Below, in pieces: positions 1 through 5,856 of a stretch of 5,856 nucleotides of DNA; position 1 is the stretch's first letter; each line of letters begins with the position of its first letter. The DNA is taken from NCBI GenBank assembly GCA_947464665.1, contig CANHXV010000125.1, positions 1 to 5,856 of the forward strand, in the 5' to 3' direction. A model generated the notes under the pieces. It worked only from the letters and a program-made list of their open reading frames with translations. It made no database searches and had not been told where the DNA came from. Position numbers and translations under genes: made by a program. The stretch comes from Comamonadaceae bacterium (GTDB lineage: Bacteria > Pseudomonadota > Gammaproteobacteria > Burkholderiales > Burkholderiaceae_C).

Positions 1-2700
1 CCTGTGCAAATTGGCACAGACTCTTTGTTTGTGAACATTGGTGAGCGCACCAACGTCACAGGCTCCAAAGCTTTCGCCCGCATGATTCTGAATGGCGAAT
101 ACGAGCAAGCCCTGGCGGTGGCCCGTCAGCAAGTGGAAAACGGCGCGCAGATCATTGACATCAACATGGATGAAGCCATGTTGGACAGCCAAGCGGCCAT
201 GGTTCGATTTTTGAATCTGATTGCTTCTGAGCCCGACATTGCGCGCGTGCCCATCATGATTGACTCCTCCAAGTGGAGCGTCATTGAAGCAGGTCTGCGC
301 TGCATTCAAGGCAAAGGCATCGTCAACTCCATCAGCATGAAAGAAGGCGTTGAAATTTTCAAGCAGCAAGCCTTGTTGATCAAGCGTTATGGCGCTGCTG
401 CAGTGATCATGGCGTTTGATGAAAAAGGACAGGCTGACACCTACCAGCGCAAAATTGAAATTTGCGAGCGAGCCTACCGTGTGTTGGTAGACGAGGTGGA
501 CTTCCCCCCAGAAGACATCATTTTTGACCCCAATATTTTTGCCATTGCCACCGGCATTGAAGAACACGACAACTATGCAGTCGACTTCATTGAAGCCACG
601 CGTTGGATCAAGCAAAACTTGCCGGGCGCTAAAGTCTCTGGCGGTGTGTCCAATGTATCGTTCAGCTTCCGCGGCAACGACCCCGTGCGCGAAGCCATCC
701 ACACGGTGTTTTTGTACCATGCCATTCAAGCCGGCATGGACATGGGCATTGTGAATGCCGGCATGATGGGCGTCTATGACGAGCTAGAACCTGACTTGCG
801 TGAGCGCGTTGAAGATGTGGTGTTGAACCGCCGCCCCGATGCAGGTGAGCGCTTGGTGGAGGTGGCAGAAAACGCCAAAGGTGCGGCCAAAGACGATTCA
901 CAAAAGTTGGCTTGGCGCGGAACACCTGAAGCGCCAGTGACAGTGTCCGCCCGTTTATCGCATGCCTTGGTTCATGGGATCACCGAGTTCATTACCGAAG
1001 ACACCGAAGAAGCATACCAAGAAATTTTGGCCAAGAATGGCCGACCTCTTCATGTGATCGAAGGCCCGCTCATGGACGGTATGAATGTGGTGGGCGATTT
1101 GTTTGGCCAAGGCAAGATGTTCTTGCCGCAAGTGGTCAAGTCTGCCCGCGTCATGAAGCAAGCCGTGGCTCACTTGGTGCCTTACATTGAAGAAGAAAAG
1201 CGCCTACAAGAGGCTGCTGGCCAAGACGTGAAATCCAAGGGCAAAATTGTCATTGCCACCGTCAAAGGCGACGTGCACGATATTGGCAAAAACATTGTGA
1301 CAGTGGTACTTCAGTGCAATAATTTTGACGTCGTCAATATGGGTGTGATGGTGCCGTGCCACGAAATTTTGGTCAAGGCCAAAGAGGAAAATGCCGACAT
1401 CATTGGCTTGTCCGGACTCATCACGCCCAGTTTAGAAGAGATGCAGTACGTGGCCAGCGAGATGCAAAAAGATGCGCATTTCCGTTTGCGCAAAATGCCC
1501 TTGCTGATTGGTGGTGCCACCACCAGCCGTGTGCATACTGCTGTGAAAATTGCACCTCACTACGAAGGCCCTGTGGTCTATGTGCCCGATGCGTCGCGCA
1601 GTGTGAGCGTGGCGCAAGGTTTGCTGTCGGACCACGCTGCCGCCTACATTGACGAGCTCAATGCTGACTATGCCAAAGTGCGTGAGATGCATGCCAACAA
1701 AAAGCAAACACCGATGTGGCCACTCGCTAAAGCGCGAAGTAACAAAACGGCGATTGACTGGACCGCTTTCAAATCTCCCGCACCCAAATTCATTGGCCGC
1801 CGTGTCTTCAAGAATTTTGATTTGGCCGAATTGGCGCGCTACATCGACTGGGGCCCCTTCTTCCAAACTTGGGATTTGGCGGGACCCTACCCGGCTATTT
1901 TGAAAGACGCGGTGGTGGGTGTAGAAGCTCAAAAAGTTTTCAACGATGCGCAAAAGATGTTGCAAAAAATCATTGAAGGCCGCTGGATCACAGCGCATGG
2001 CGTGATCGGCTTGTACCCTGCCAACAGCGTGAATCACGATGACATTGCTTTGTACGCCGATGAGGCACGTGAAACGCCTGTGCTCACTTGGCATGGCCTG
2101 CGCCAACAAACTGAAAAACAATCGGGCAAACCAAGTCGTTGCTTGGCCGATTTTATGGCGCCACTTTTCGACGCTCAAGGGAAACCGACCCAGCTGAAAG
2201 ACTACGCAGGTGTGTTTGCAGTCACAGCAGGCATTGGTGTGCAAAAGCGCGAGCAAGCATTCGAAGCTGCGCACGACGACTACAGCGCCATCATGCTCAA
2301 GGCCTTGGCCGATCGATTTGCAGAGGCCTTCGCAGAGTGCATGCACGAGAGAGTGCGCAAAGATTTATGGGGCTATGCCGCGCAAGAGCGTGCATCTTTA
2401 GAAGATTTGATTGCCGAAAAATACCAAGGAATCAGGCCTGCACCAGGCTATCCTGCATGCCCCGATCATTCTGTGAAAAAACAAATGTTCGAACTTTTGC
2501 AGTGCGAAGAAATTGGCATGGGTCTCACAAGCAGTTTGGCCATGACGCCGGCGGCCAGCGTGTCTGGTTTTTATCTTAGCCACCCCGCTAGCCAATATTT
2601 CAACGTGGGCAAAGTGGGCGAAGACCAAGTGCAAGATTTGGCCAAACGTCAGAATTTAAAAGTGACGGACATTCAGCGATTGTTGGCACCCAATTTGTAA
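1..2700 (+). CDS. metH: Cobalamin-dependent methionine synthase, pterin/B12/reactivation modules (5' partial)
   Basis: This cytosolic enzyme transfers the methyl group of 5-methyltetrahydrofolate to homocysteine through methylcobalamin, making methionine and regenerating tetrahydrofolate. Modules in order: pterin-binding barrel (about bases 25-850, with FVNIGERTNVTGSKAF and DINMDEAMLD); helical cap of the B12 module (about 940-1220, RLSHALVHGITEF); B12 Rossmann domain (about 1240-1640) with DVHDIGKN, where His at 1276-1278 is the expected cobalt ligand, Asp at 1270-1272 and Ser at 1411-1413 (GLSGLITPS) completing the ligand triad; and the AdoMet-binding reactivation domain (about 1750-2690) with RPAPGYPACPDH, Arg at 2434-2436. 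The frame is open at base 1, and the GTG at base 4 falls inside homologous sequence, so the true start lies upstream. The zinc-binding homocysteine domain is not in view; in many Burkholderiales it is a separate gene (metH1), and this part alone is about 900 residues. The 3' end overlaps the convergent transporter gene. Confidence 0.96.
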   Translation, partial: PVQIGTDSLFVNIGERTNVTGSKAFARMILNGEYEQALAVARQQVENGAQIIDINMDEAMLDSQAAMVRFLNLIASEPDIARVPIMIDSSKWSVIEAGLRCIQGKGIVNSISMKEGVEIFKQQALLIKRYGAAAVIMAFDEKGQADTYQRKIEICERAYRVLVDEVDFPPEDIIFDPNIFAIATGIEEHDNYAVDFIEATRWIKQNLPGAKVSGGVSNVSFSFRGNDPVREAIHTVFLYHAIQAGMDMGIVNAGMMGVYDELEPDLRERVEDVVLNRRPDAGERLVEVAENAKGAAKDDSQKLAWRGTPEAPVTVSARLSHALVHGITEFITEDTEEAYQEILAKNGRPLHVIEGPLMDGMNVVGDLFGQGKMFLPQVVKSARVMKQAVAHLVPYIEEEKRLQEAAGQDVKSKGKIVIATVKGDVHDIGKNIVTVVLQCNNFDVVNMGVMVPCHEILVKAKEENADIIGLSGLITPSLEEMQYVASEMQKDAHFRLRKMPLLIGGATTSRVHTAVKIAPHYEGPVVYVPDASRSVSVAQGLLSDHAAAYIDELNADYAKVREMHANKKQTPMWPLAKARSNKTAIDWTAFKSPAPKFIGRRVFKNFDLAELARYIDWGPFFQTWDLAGPYPAILKDAVVGVEAQKVFNDAQKMLQKIIEGRWITAHGVIGLYPANSVNHDDIALYADEARETPVLTWHGLRQQTEKQSGKPSRCLADFMAPLFDAQGKPTQLKDYAGVFAVTAGIGVQKREQAFEAAHDDYSAIMLKALADRFAEAFAECMHERVRKDLWGYAAQERASLEDLIAEKYQGIRPAPGYPACPDHSVKKQMFELLQCEEIGMGLTSSLAMTPAASVSGFYLSHPASQYFNVGKVGEDQVQDLAKRQNLKVTDIQRLLAPNL

Positions 2701-3959
2701 GCGCTGATTTGCGCCCACCACAAACACGCGACACCCAAAACGCCAGCGACTAAAAGCCAGCGCAAGCCGTGTGTGTAGCCCACCTCCGGCGTCCACATCA
2801 AACCCAAAGCAAAGGGCGCTACTGCGCGGCCCAAGGCCAGAGGCACACCCAACACGCCATTGAGTTGGCCCACATGCTCGCGGCTTACATATTGCGCCAT
2901 GGCCGTACCTTTCACAATGGTGTTCAGGCCATTGCCCAAACCATAGAAGGTGACAAACAACAATGCAGCCCAAGGCTCTAAACCGCCAGCGACCAAAAAC
3001 ACCAAGCCCAACGGAACCAGACACGGGATCCACTTGTTGGCGGCATGAACGTCCAAATGTTTTTCAAAGATAAACAACAAAAACCGACCTAAGACTTGAA
3101 TGGCCCCAATAGAGGCTGGAATGGCAATCACCCATGCGGTCGACAAATGGGCTTCTTCCAGCAGGCTCACCATGTGCGCCGGCAAGGCAGAACTCACAAC
3201 AGCAGTCATCAGCATGAAGCCCGCAAGCAACCAAAAAGGCGCGCGTTTTAAATGAAGCTTGATTGAGTCAGGGGGTGCTTGTGGGCGTTGTATTTCAGAG
3301 GTGCTCTGCGCCTGATTCGAGTTTTCGGCATGAAGTGACACCTTATTTTTCTGGGTGCCGCGCAACAACCATGCATGCAATGGCCAACAGATCAACCATT
3401 GAAAGAGAGCCAAAACCCACAGGGCATGGCGCCAACCTAAAGATTGAATCAGCCAAGACGAGAGGGGAATGAACACCGTACTGGCCAGTCCGCCTAAAAA
3501 GGTCATGATGATGATGGCGCGCCTGAAGTCGTTTGGAAACCTGCGGGTGACGATGGCAAACACAGGGGCATACAGGGTGGCCGACATGCCTAAACCCAAA
3601 GCCAGCCAGACGCTATAAAACCCAAGCAACGAGTCGATGAAACTGTGGGCAAACAAACAAGCACCCACCCAAACAGAGCCCCAAGTCATGACACGGCGCT
3701 CATGGCCGCGATCAATCAGTCGGCCGATTGGATAGGCCATGAGTCCATCTGCCAACAAAGCCAAGCTAAAACCCAGCGATGCTTCAGCGCGGCTGAAACC
3801 TAATTCCCGCTCGACCGGCCCCATGACCAAAGAGAAGGTGTAAAACACACTGCCCCATGTGATGAGTTGAGCCCAAGACAGCCATACCGCAAAAGGCCCG
3901 AGTGCGGGGGCTTGGGTGCTTATCTGGGTGAGGTCCCAATAGGGCCGGTATCTGCGCAT
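2673..3959 (-). CDS. Major facilitator superfamily transporter, substrate unknown
   Basis: A 428-residue inner-membrane secondary transporter. I count 12 hydrophobic segments, roughly at residues 22-46, 58-80, 91-110, 112-135, 147-170, 175-199, 240-262, 273-298, 308-326, 328-349, 365-389 and 397-418. The MFS loop 2-3 signature is visible as GRLIDRGHERR (residues 79-89), and a hydrophilic central loop (about 200-239, rich in Q, S and N) separates the two six-helix halves. The overall look resembles monocarboxylate-type or generic bacterial MFS carriers, but nothing fixes the substrate. I chose the ATG at 3957-3959, 10 bp past the comM stop. A GTG at 3963-3965 is an alternative. Further upstream the frame would run into comM. 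No strong Shine-Dalgarno sequence lies at the ideal distance, which suggests translational coupling to comM. The stop at 2673-2675 lies inside the last codons of metH on the other strand. Confidence 0.9.
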   Translation of the reverse strand: MRRYRPYWDLTQISTQAPALGPFAVWLSWAQLITWGSVFYTFSLVMGPVERELGFSRAEASLGFSLALLADGLMAYPIGRLIDRGHERRVMTWGSVWVGACLFAHSFIDSLLGFYSVWLALGLGMSATLYAPVFAIVTRRFPNDFRRAIIIMTFLGGLASTVFIPLSSWLIQSLGWRHALWVLALFQWLICWPLHAWLLRGTQKNKVSLHAENSNQAQSTSEIQRPQAPPDSIKLHLKRAPFWLLAGFMLMTAVVSSALPAHMVSLLEEAHLSTAWVIAIPASIGAIQVLGRFLLFIFEKHLDVHAANKWIPCLVPLGLVFLVAGGLEPWAALLFVTFYGLGNGLNTIVKGTAMAQYVSREHVGQLNGVLGVPLALGRAVAPFALGLMWTPEVGYTHGLRWLLVAGVLGVACLWWAQISAYKLGANNR

Positions 3960-3969
3960 GACCACATTA

Positions 3970-5538
3970 TCAATGCCCGGCCACCTGTCTCCTGTATTGC
4001 ACGGCTTCAGCAATGTGCACCGTTTCGATGTGCTCACTCTGCGCCAAATCTGCAATGGTTCTGGCAATTTTTAAAACGCGGTGTGAACTGCGGCCACTCC
4101 ATCCCAAATGCGCTGCAACTTGCGTGATGTAAAACAAGGCGTCCTGTCCCAAGGCTGCATGTTTGTCTATTTCTGTACCGCTTAAAGCGCTGTTGCTACA
4201 ACCTTGCCGCTCCCTTGCAATGGTACGTGCCTGAAGGCATCGCTTTTTAAGCACGGCTGTACTTTCGCCAGCGGGTGTGTTGATCAGCAATGCAGCGCTC
4301 TGACTTGGCACTTCGATGTGCAAATCAATGCGATCTAAAAGGGGGCCACTGACTTTGCTGCTGTAGCGGCGCACTTGATCTGGCGTGCAGCGACACACAG
4401 GGCCTTTTTGACCAGGACTTCTGGTGTACCCCGCATAGCCACAGGGGCAGGGATTCATGGCGGCAATCAATTGAAAACGAGCTGGAAATTCAGCGCTCTG
4501 CGCGGAGCGAGAGATGGTGACGCAACCTGACTCCATGGGCTCGCGCAATGCCTCTAAGGCAGCGCGGGGAAACTCAGGCAGCTCGTCCAAAAATAAAACG
4601 CCATGGTGTGCCAAGGAAACTTCACCAGGCCTGGGTGGCGAGCCGCCGCCCACCAATGCCACTGCACTGGCAGAGTGGTGCGGTTGGCGGGTTGACCTGA
4701 TTAACCATTGAGACAATTGAAATCGGCCAGCCAAGCTGGCCACAGAAGCGGCTTCCAAAGCTTCTTCTACGCTCAGCGGAGGTAAGAGGCCGGCAAACCT
4801 GAGCGCCAACATGGATTTTCCCGAACCAGGTGGCCCCACCATGAGAAGGCTATGGCCGCCTGCGGCAGCAATTTCAAGCGCGCGTTTGGCGCCGGCCTGA
4901 CCCTTGACATCGGCCAAGTCTGGGTATGCAGTTTCGTCATCCCATCGTGGATCAGGGGTGTGACTCATTCGCGTCCAGCCATCTGAGCTGCTGGGTAAAG
5001 GTGCTTTTGCCGATGATCCTGTCAAACAAAACTGATGAGCAACATCCCGCAAATGCCGGGCTCTGTAAACCTTCGTATCAGGTACCAATGCGGCTTCTTC
5101 AGCGCTTCCAGGTGGCAATACCAAAGCATGGGCGTTGGCTTGCTGGTACAAAGCCAAGCCCATGACCAAAGCGCCTCGAACCGGTCGCAAAGCCCCCGAC
5201 AAAGATAACTCTCCAGCAAACTCGTTGCCAGTCAATCGTGCGCCATCGATTTGACCGCTGGCAGCCAAGATGCCTAGGGCAATGGGTAAATCAAACCGAC
5301 CAGAGTCTTTGGGCAAATCAGCGGGCGCCAAGTTGACCGTGATGCGCTGGTTGCTTGGGAATTCAAAACCTGAGTTTTGCAACGCGGACCGAACGCGCTC
5401 TCTGGCCTCTTTCACTTCGACATCTGCCAGGCCGACCAAGGTAAAACTGGGCAGGCCATTGGCCAGATGCACCTCAACCGTAACGGGGGGCGCTTGAAGA
5501 CCCAGCAAAGCCCGACTTTGCACCAAAGATAAACGCAT
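3970..5538 (-). CDS. comM: ComM / YifB family Mg-chelatase-like AAA+ ATPase
   Basis: A 522-residue cytosolic ATPase, close to the usual family length of about 500. In Vibrio cholerae ComM is a hexameric helicase that promotes branch migration while transformed DNA integrates. The N-terminal ChlI-type domain (about 1-165) carries VEVHLANGLPSFTLVGL and ITVNLAPADLPKDSGRFDLP. The AAA+ core has Walker A GPPGSGKS (235-242), the PHHSASAVALVGGG block (286-299), Walker B VLFLDE (314-319), MNPCPCG (361-367) followed by a CRC pair (382-384), and GPLLDRID (398-405). The C-terminal lid has SGRSSHRVLKIARTIADL (481-498), matching the sensor-2 region. All ATPase motifs are intact. The frame extends 51 codons upstream, but family homology starts at MRLSLVQSRA, and GGAG sits 5 nt before this ATG, so I use 5536-5538. 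It probably forms an operon with the transporter downstream. The chromosomal helicase role here is inferred from the family. Confidence 0.95.
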   Translation of the reverse strand: MRLSLVQSRALLGLQAPPVTVEVHLANGLPSFTLVGLADVEVKEARERVRSALQNSGFEFPSNQRITVNLAPADLPKDSGRFDLPIALGILAASGQIDGARLTGNEFAGELSLSGALRPVRGALVMGLALYQQANAHALVLPPGSAEEAALVPDTKVYRARHLRDVAHQFCLTGSSAKAPLPSSSDGWTRMSHTPDPRWDDETAYPDLADVKGQAGAKRALEIAAAGGHSLLMVGPPGSGKSMLALRFAGLLPPLSVEEALEAASVASLAGRFQLSQWLIRSTRQPHHSASAVALVGGGSPPRPGEVSLAHHGVLFLDELPEFPRAALEALREPMESGCVTISRSAQSAEFPARFQLIAAMNPCPCGYAGYTRSPGQKGPVCRCTPDQVRRYSSKVSGPLLDRIDLHIEVPSQSAALLINTPAGESTAVLKKRCLQARTIARERQGCSNSALSGTEIDKHAALGQDALFYITQVAAHLGWSGRSSHRVLKIARTIADLAQSEHIETVHIAEAVQYRRQVAGH

Positions 5539-5543
5539 ATTGG

Positions 5544-5547
5544 CTCC
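5544..5547 (-). promoter_or_regulatory. Ribosome binding site deciding the comM start
   Basis: On the minus strand GGAG stands 5 nt before the ATG at 5536-5538. It supports this start over any start in the 51-codon upstream extension of the open frame, which encodes Cys/His-rich sequence unlike the family. Confidence 0.8.
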
Positions 5548-5548
5548 A

Positions 5549-5565
5549 AGCACCAAATAGGTGCA
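5549..5565. promoter_or_regulatory. Distal NtrC-type enhancer site
   Basis: AGCACC-AAATA-GGTGCA matches the enterobacterial NtrC dyad TGCACC-N5-GGTGCA at 11 of 12 arm positions, with the correct 5-bp spacer. Its centre is about 155 bp upstream of the predicted sigma-54 start site at 5712, a normal distance for an enhancer acting by looping. It also lies 11-27 bp upstream of the comM start codon, just outside the comM Shine-Dalgarno sequence, so a bound activator could interfere with comM transcription. Binding is inferred from the motif alone. Confidence 0.72.
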
Positions 5566-5580
5566 ATATCTGTGCGACTT

Positions 5581-5608
5581 TTTATAAATCAGTCCTAGGG
5601 GGGTGCAA
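5581..5608 (-). promoter_or_regulatory. Candidate sigma-70 promoter for comM
   Basis: Read on the minus strand, TTGCAC (complement of 5603-5608) is followed after 16 bp by TATAAA (complement of 5581-5586). The -10 matches 5 of 6 consensus bases, but the -35 only 3 of 6. Transcription would begin near 5574 and give a leader of about 36 nt that contains the distal NtrC-type dyad. This is the best candidate I see in the divergent region for comM, but the match is moderate. Confidence 0.35.
5591..5607. promoter_or_regulatory. Possible weak third NtrC site (one good half)
   Basis: The right arm GGTGCA at 5602-5607 is perfect, but the left arm AGTCCT is poor, giving about 8 of 12 arm positions. 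Its centre (5599) is 42 bp from the distal strong dyad, about four helical turns, so it could be filled cooperatively on the same face of the DNA. The right arm also overlaps the candidate -35 element of comM. It could be chance. Confidence 0.3.
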
Positions 5609-5664
5609 TTGCGATTGGAACATCTGTGCTGCAAAAAAACCATTTCAGAGTGATGACAATGACT

Positions 5665-5681
5665 TGCACTGATGCAGTGCA
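5665..5681. promoter_or_regulatory. Promoter-proximal NtrC-type dyad
   Basis: TGCACT-GATGC-AGTGCA is a perfect 6-bp inverted repeat with a 5-bp spacer and the same architecture as the NtrC consensus. It ends only 4 bp before the sigma-54 -24 element, with its centre near -39 relative to the predicted start. That is unusually close for an enhancer. A site here could limit expression by competing with RNA polymerase holoenzyme, or load activator onto the DNA. The palindrome is certain; the binding protein is inferred. Confidence 0.65.
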
Positions 5682-5685
5682 GCAT

Positions 5686-5701
5686 TGGCACGCTAAATGC
5701 T
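5686..5701 (+). promoter_or_regulatory. Sigma-54 (RpoN) promoter of the porin-like gene
   Basis: TGGCACG at 5686-5692, four bases, then ATGCT at 5697-5701. The -24 GG (5687-5688) and -12 GC (5699-5700) have exactly the 12-bp offset that sigma-54 requires, and the -24 heptamer is a perfect match. The -12 block differs from TTGCW at one base, and position 8 is C rather than the usual purine. The predicted start of transcription is near 5712, giving a leader of about 30 nt before the ATG at 5742. The match to consensus is seen directly; activity is inferred. Confidence 0.85.
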
Positions 5702-5730
5702 TGAAAGCTCTGATATCAATCTCATTCAAA

Positions 5731-5735
5731 AGGAG
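5731..5735 (+). promoter_or_regulatory. Ribosome binding site of the porin-like gene
   Basis: AGGAG lies 6 nt before the ATG at 5742-5744, an optimal spacing. With the signal peptide that follows, it fixes the start. Confidence 0.85.
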
Positions 5736-5741
5736 CTTCCC

Positions 5742-5856
5742 ATGAAAAAAATCGCAACCCCCTTGATGTTGGCCTTGTCTTTGGCATTCGCTGGCAATGC
5801 ATTTGCGCAAGCTGCGCCTGCAGCACCAGAATCGACTTTGTCATTCAATGTTGGCG
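5742..5856 (+). CDS. Signal-peptide protein, probable TorF-type putative porin (3' partial)
   Basis: Only the first 38 codons are visible. They encode a classic Sec signal peptide: MKK, a hydrophobic core TPLMLALSLAFAG, and a probable signal peptidase I site after NAFA (residue 22), leaving a mature start of QAAPAAPESTLSFNVG. The Ala/Pro-rich linker followed by TLSFNVG fits the beginning of TorF-type putative porins (the Gcw_chp family), small beta-barrel proteins that in related bacteria often precede glnK and amtB. I recognise the N-terminus only by resemblance, so another periplasmic or outer-membrane protein is possible. The start is well supported: AGGAG at 5731-5735 lies 6 nt before the ATG. 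The sigma-54 and NtrC-type sites upstream suggest induction under nitrogen limitation, which agrees with the suggested family and neighbourhood. Confidence 0.75.
   Translation, partial: MKKIATPLMLALSLAFAGNAFAQAAPAAPESTLSFNVG

Noticed and set aside
1432..2346. A 304-codon open frame on the minus strand opposite metH.
   Set aside because: It lies wholly within a strongly conserved metH, its translation is rich in Cys and His with no recognisable domain, and no good ribosome binding site or promoter stands out. It looks like a by-product of metH codon use.
2701..2714. GCGC-TGATTT-GCGC as a terminator after metH.
   Set aside because: The stem is only 4 bp, no T-tract follows, and it lies within the transporter coding sequence.
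3960..4067. A 36-codon N-terminal extension of the transporter, overlapping the end of comM.
   Set aside because: It would overlap comM out of frame by about 100 bp; the segment is basic and Cys-containing rather than a typical MFS N-terminus, and the internal ATG gives normal length.
5566..5685. An IHF site between enhancer and promoter, as often found in sigma-54 systems.
   Set aside because: No acceptable match to WATCARNNNNTTR was found on either strand by eye. Only an A7 run at 5632-5638 might add intrinsic bending.
5539..5691. A 51-codon N-terminal extension of comM.
   Set aside because: The extension is Cys/His-rich, unlike the family, would run through the regulatory dyads, and a good ribosome binding site precedes the internal ATG at 5536-5538.
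5704..5738. Inverted repeat AAGCTC / GAGCTT that could hide the porin ribosome binding site.
   Set aside because: The left arm lies upstream of the predicted sigma-54 start site near 5712, so it would not be in the main transcript. A 6-bp match at this distance can occur by chance.
5595..5810. A 71-codon minus-strand open frame across the porin start and promoter.
   Set aside because: It is antisense to the signal peptide and sigma-54 promoter, has Cys-rich low-quality sequence, and resembles no family I know.

Overview
The window looks like ordinary chromosomal core sequence from a betaproteobacterium, most likely Burkholderiales and probably the Comamonadaceae. This rests on the recognisable proteins, moderate-to-high G+C, and a gene order (comM next to a divergent small TorF-type porin gene) that I associate with that group from general knowledge. 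Naming a genus would be a guess. There are no mobile elements, CRISPR arrays, tRNA or rRNA genes, and coding density is very high.

Layout. (1) Bases 1-2700, plus strand: the pterin-binding, cobalamin-binding and AdoMet-reactivation modules of cobalamin-dependent methionine synthase (MetH). The 5' end is cut off by the window edge. (2) Bases 2673-3959, minus strand: a 12-helix major facilitator superfamily transporter of unknown substrate. It converges on metH and overlaps its tail by 28 bp. (3) Bases 3970-5538, minus strand: comM (YifB family), an AAA+ ATPase implicated in branch migration during natural transformation. The transporter gene starts about 10 bp after the comM stop, so the two are probably one transcript. 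(4) Bases 5539-5741: a 203-bp divergent regulatory region. (5) Bases 5742-5856, plus strand: the first 38 codons of a secreted or outer-membrane protein with a clear signal peptide, tentatively a TorF-type putative porin. It runs off the window.

The most informative part is the divergent region. It holds a near-consensus sigma-54 promoter (TGGCACG-N4-ATGCT) pointing at the porin gene and two strong NtrC-type dyads with the GCACY-N5-RGTGC architecture. One lies about 155 bp upstream of the predicted start site, and the other almost touches the -24 element. This predicts that the porin gene, and any genes co-transcribed beyond the window, are switched on by nitrogen limitation. The distal dyad also lies in the comM leader, just upstream of its ribosome binding site, so NtrC could affect comM as well. 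I found no clearly novel multi-gene system; the possible nitrogen-control link to a transformation gene is the observation most worth following up.
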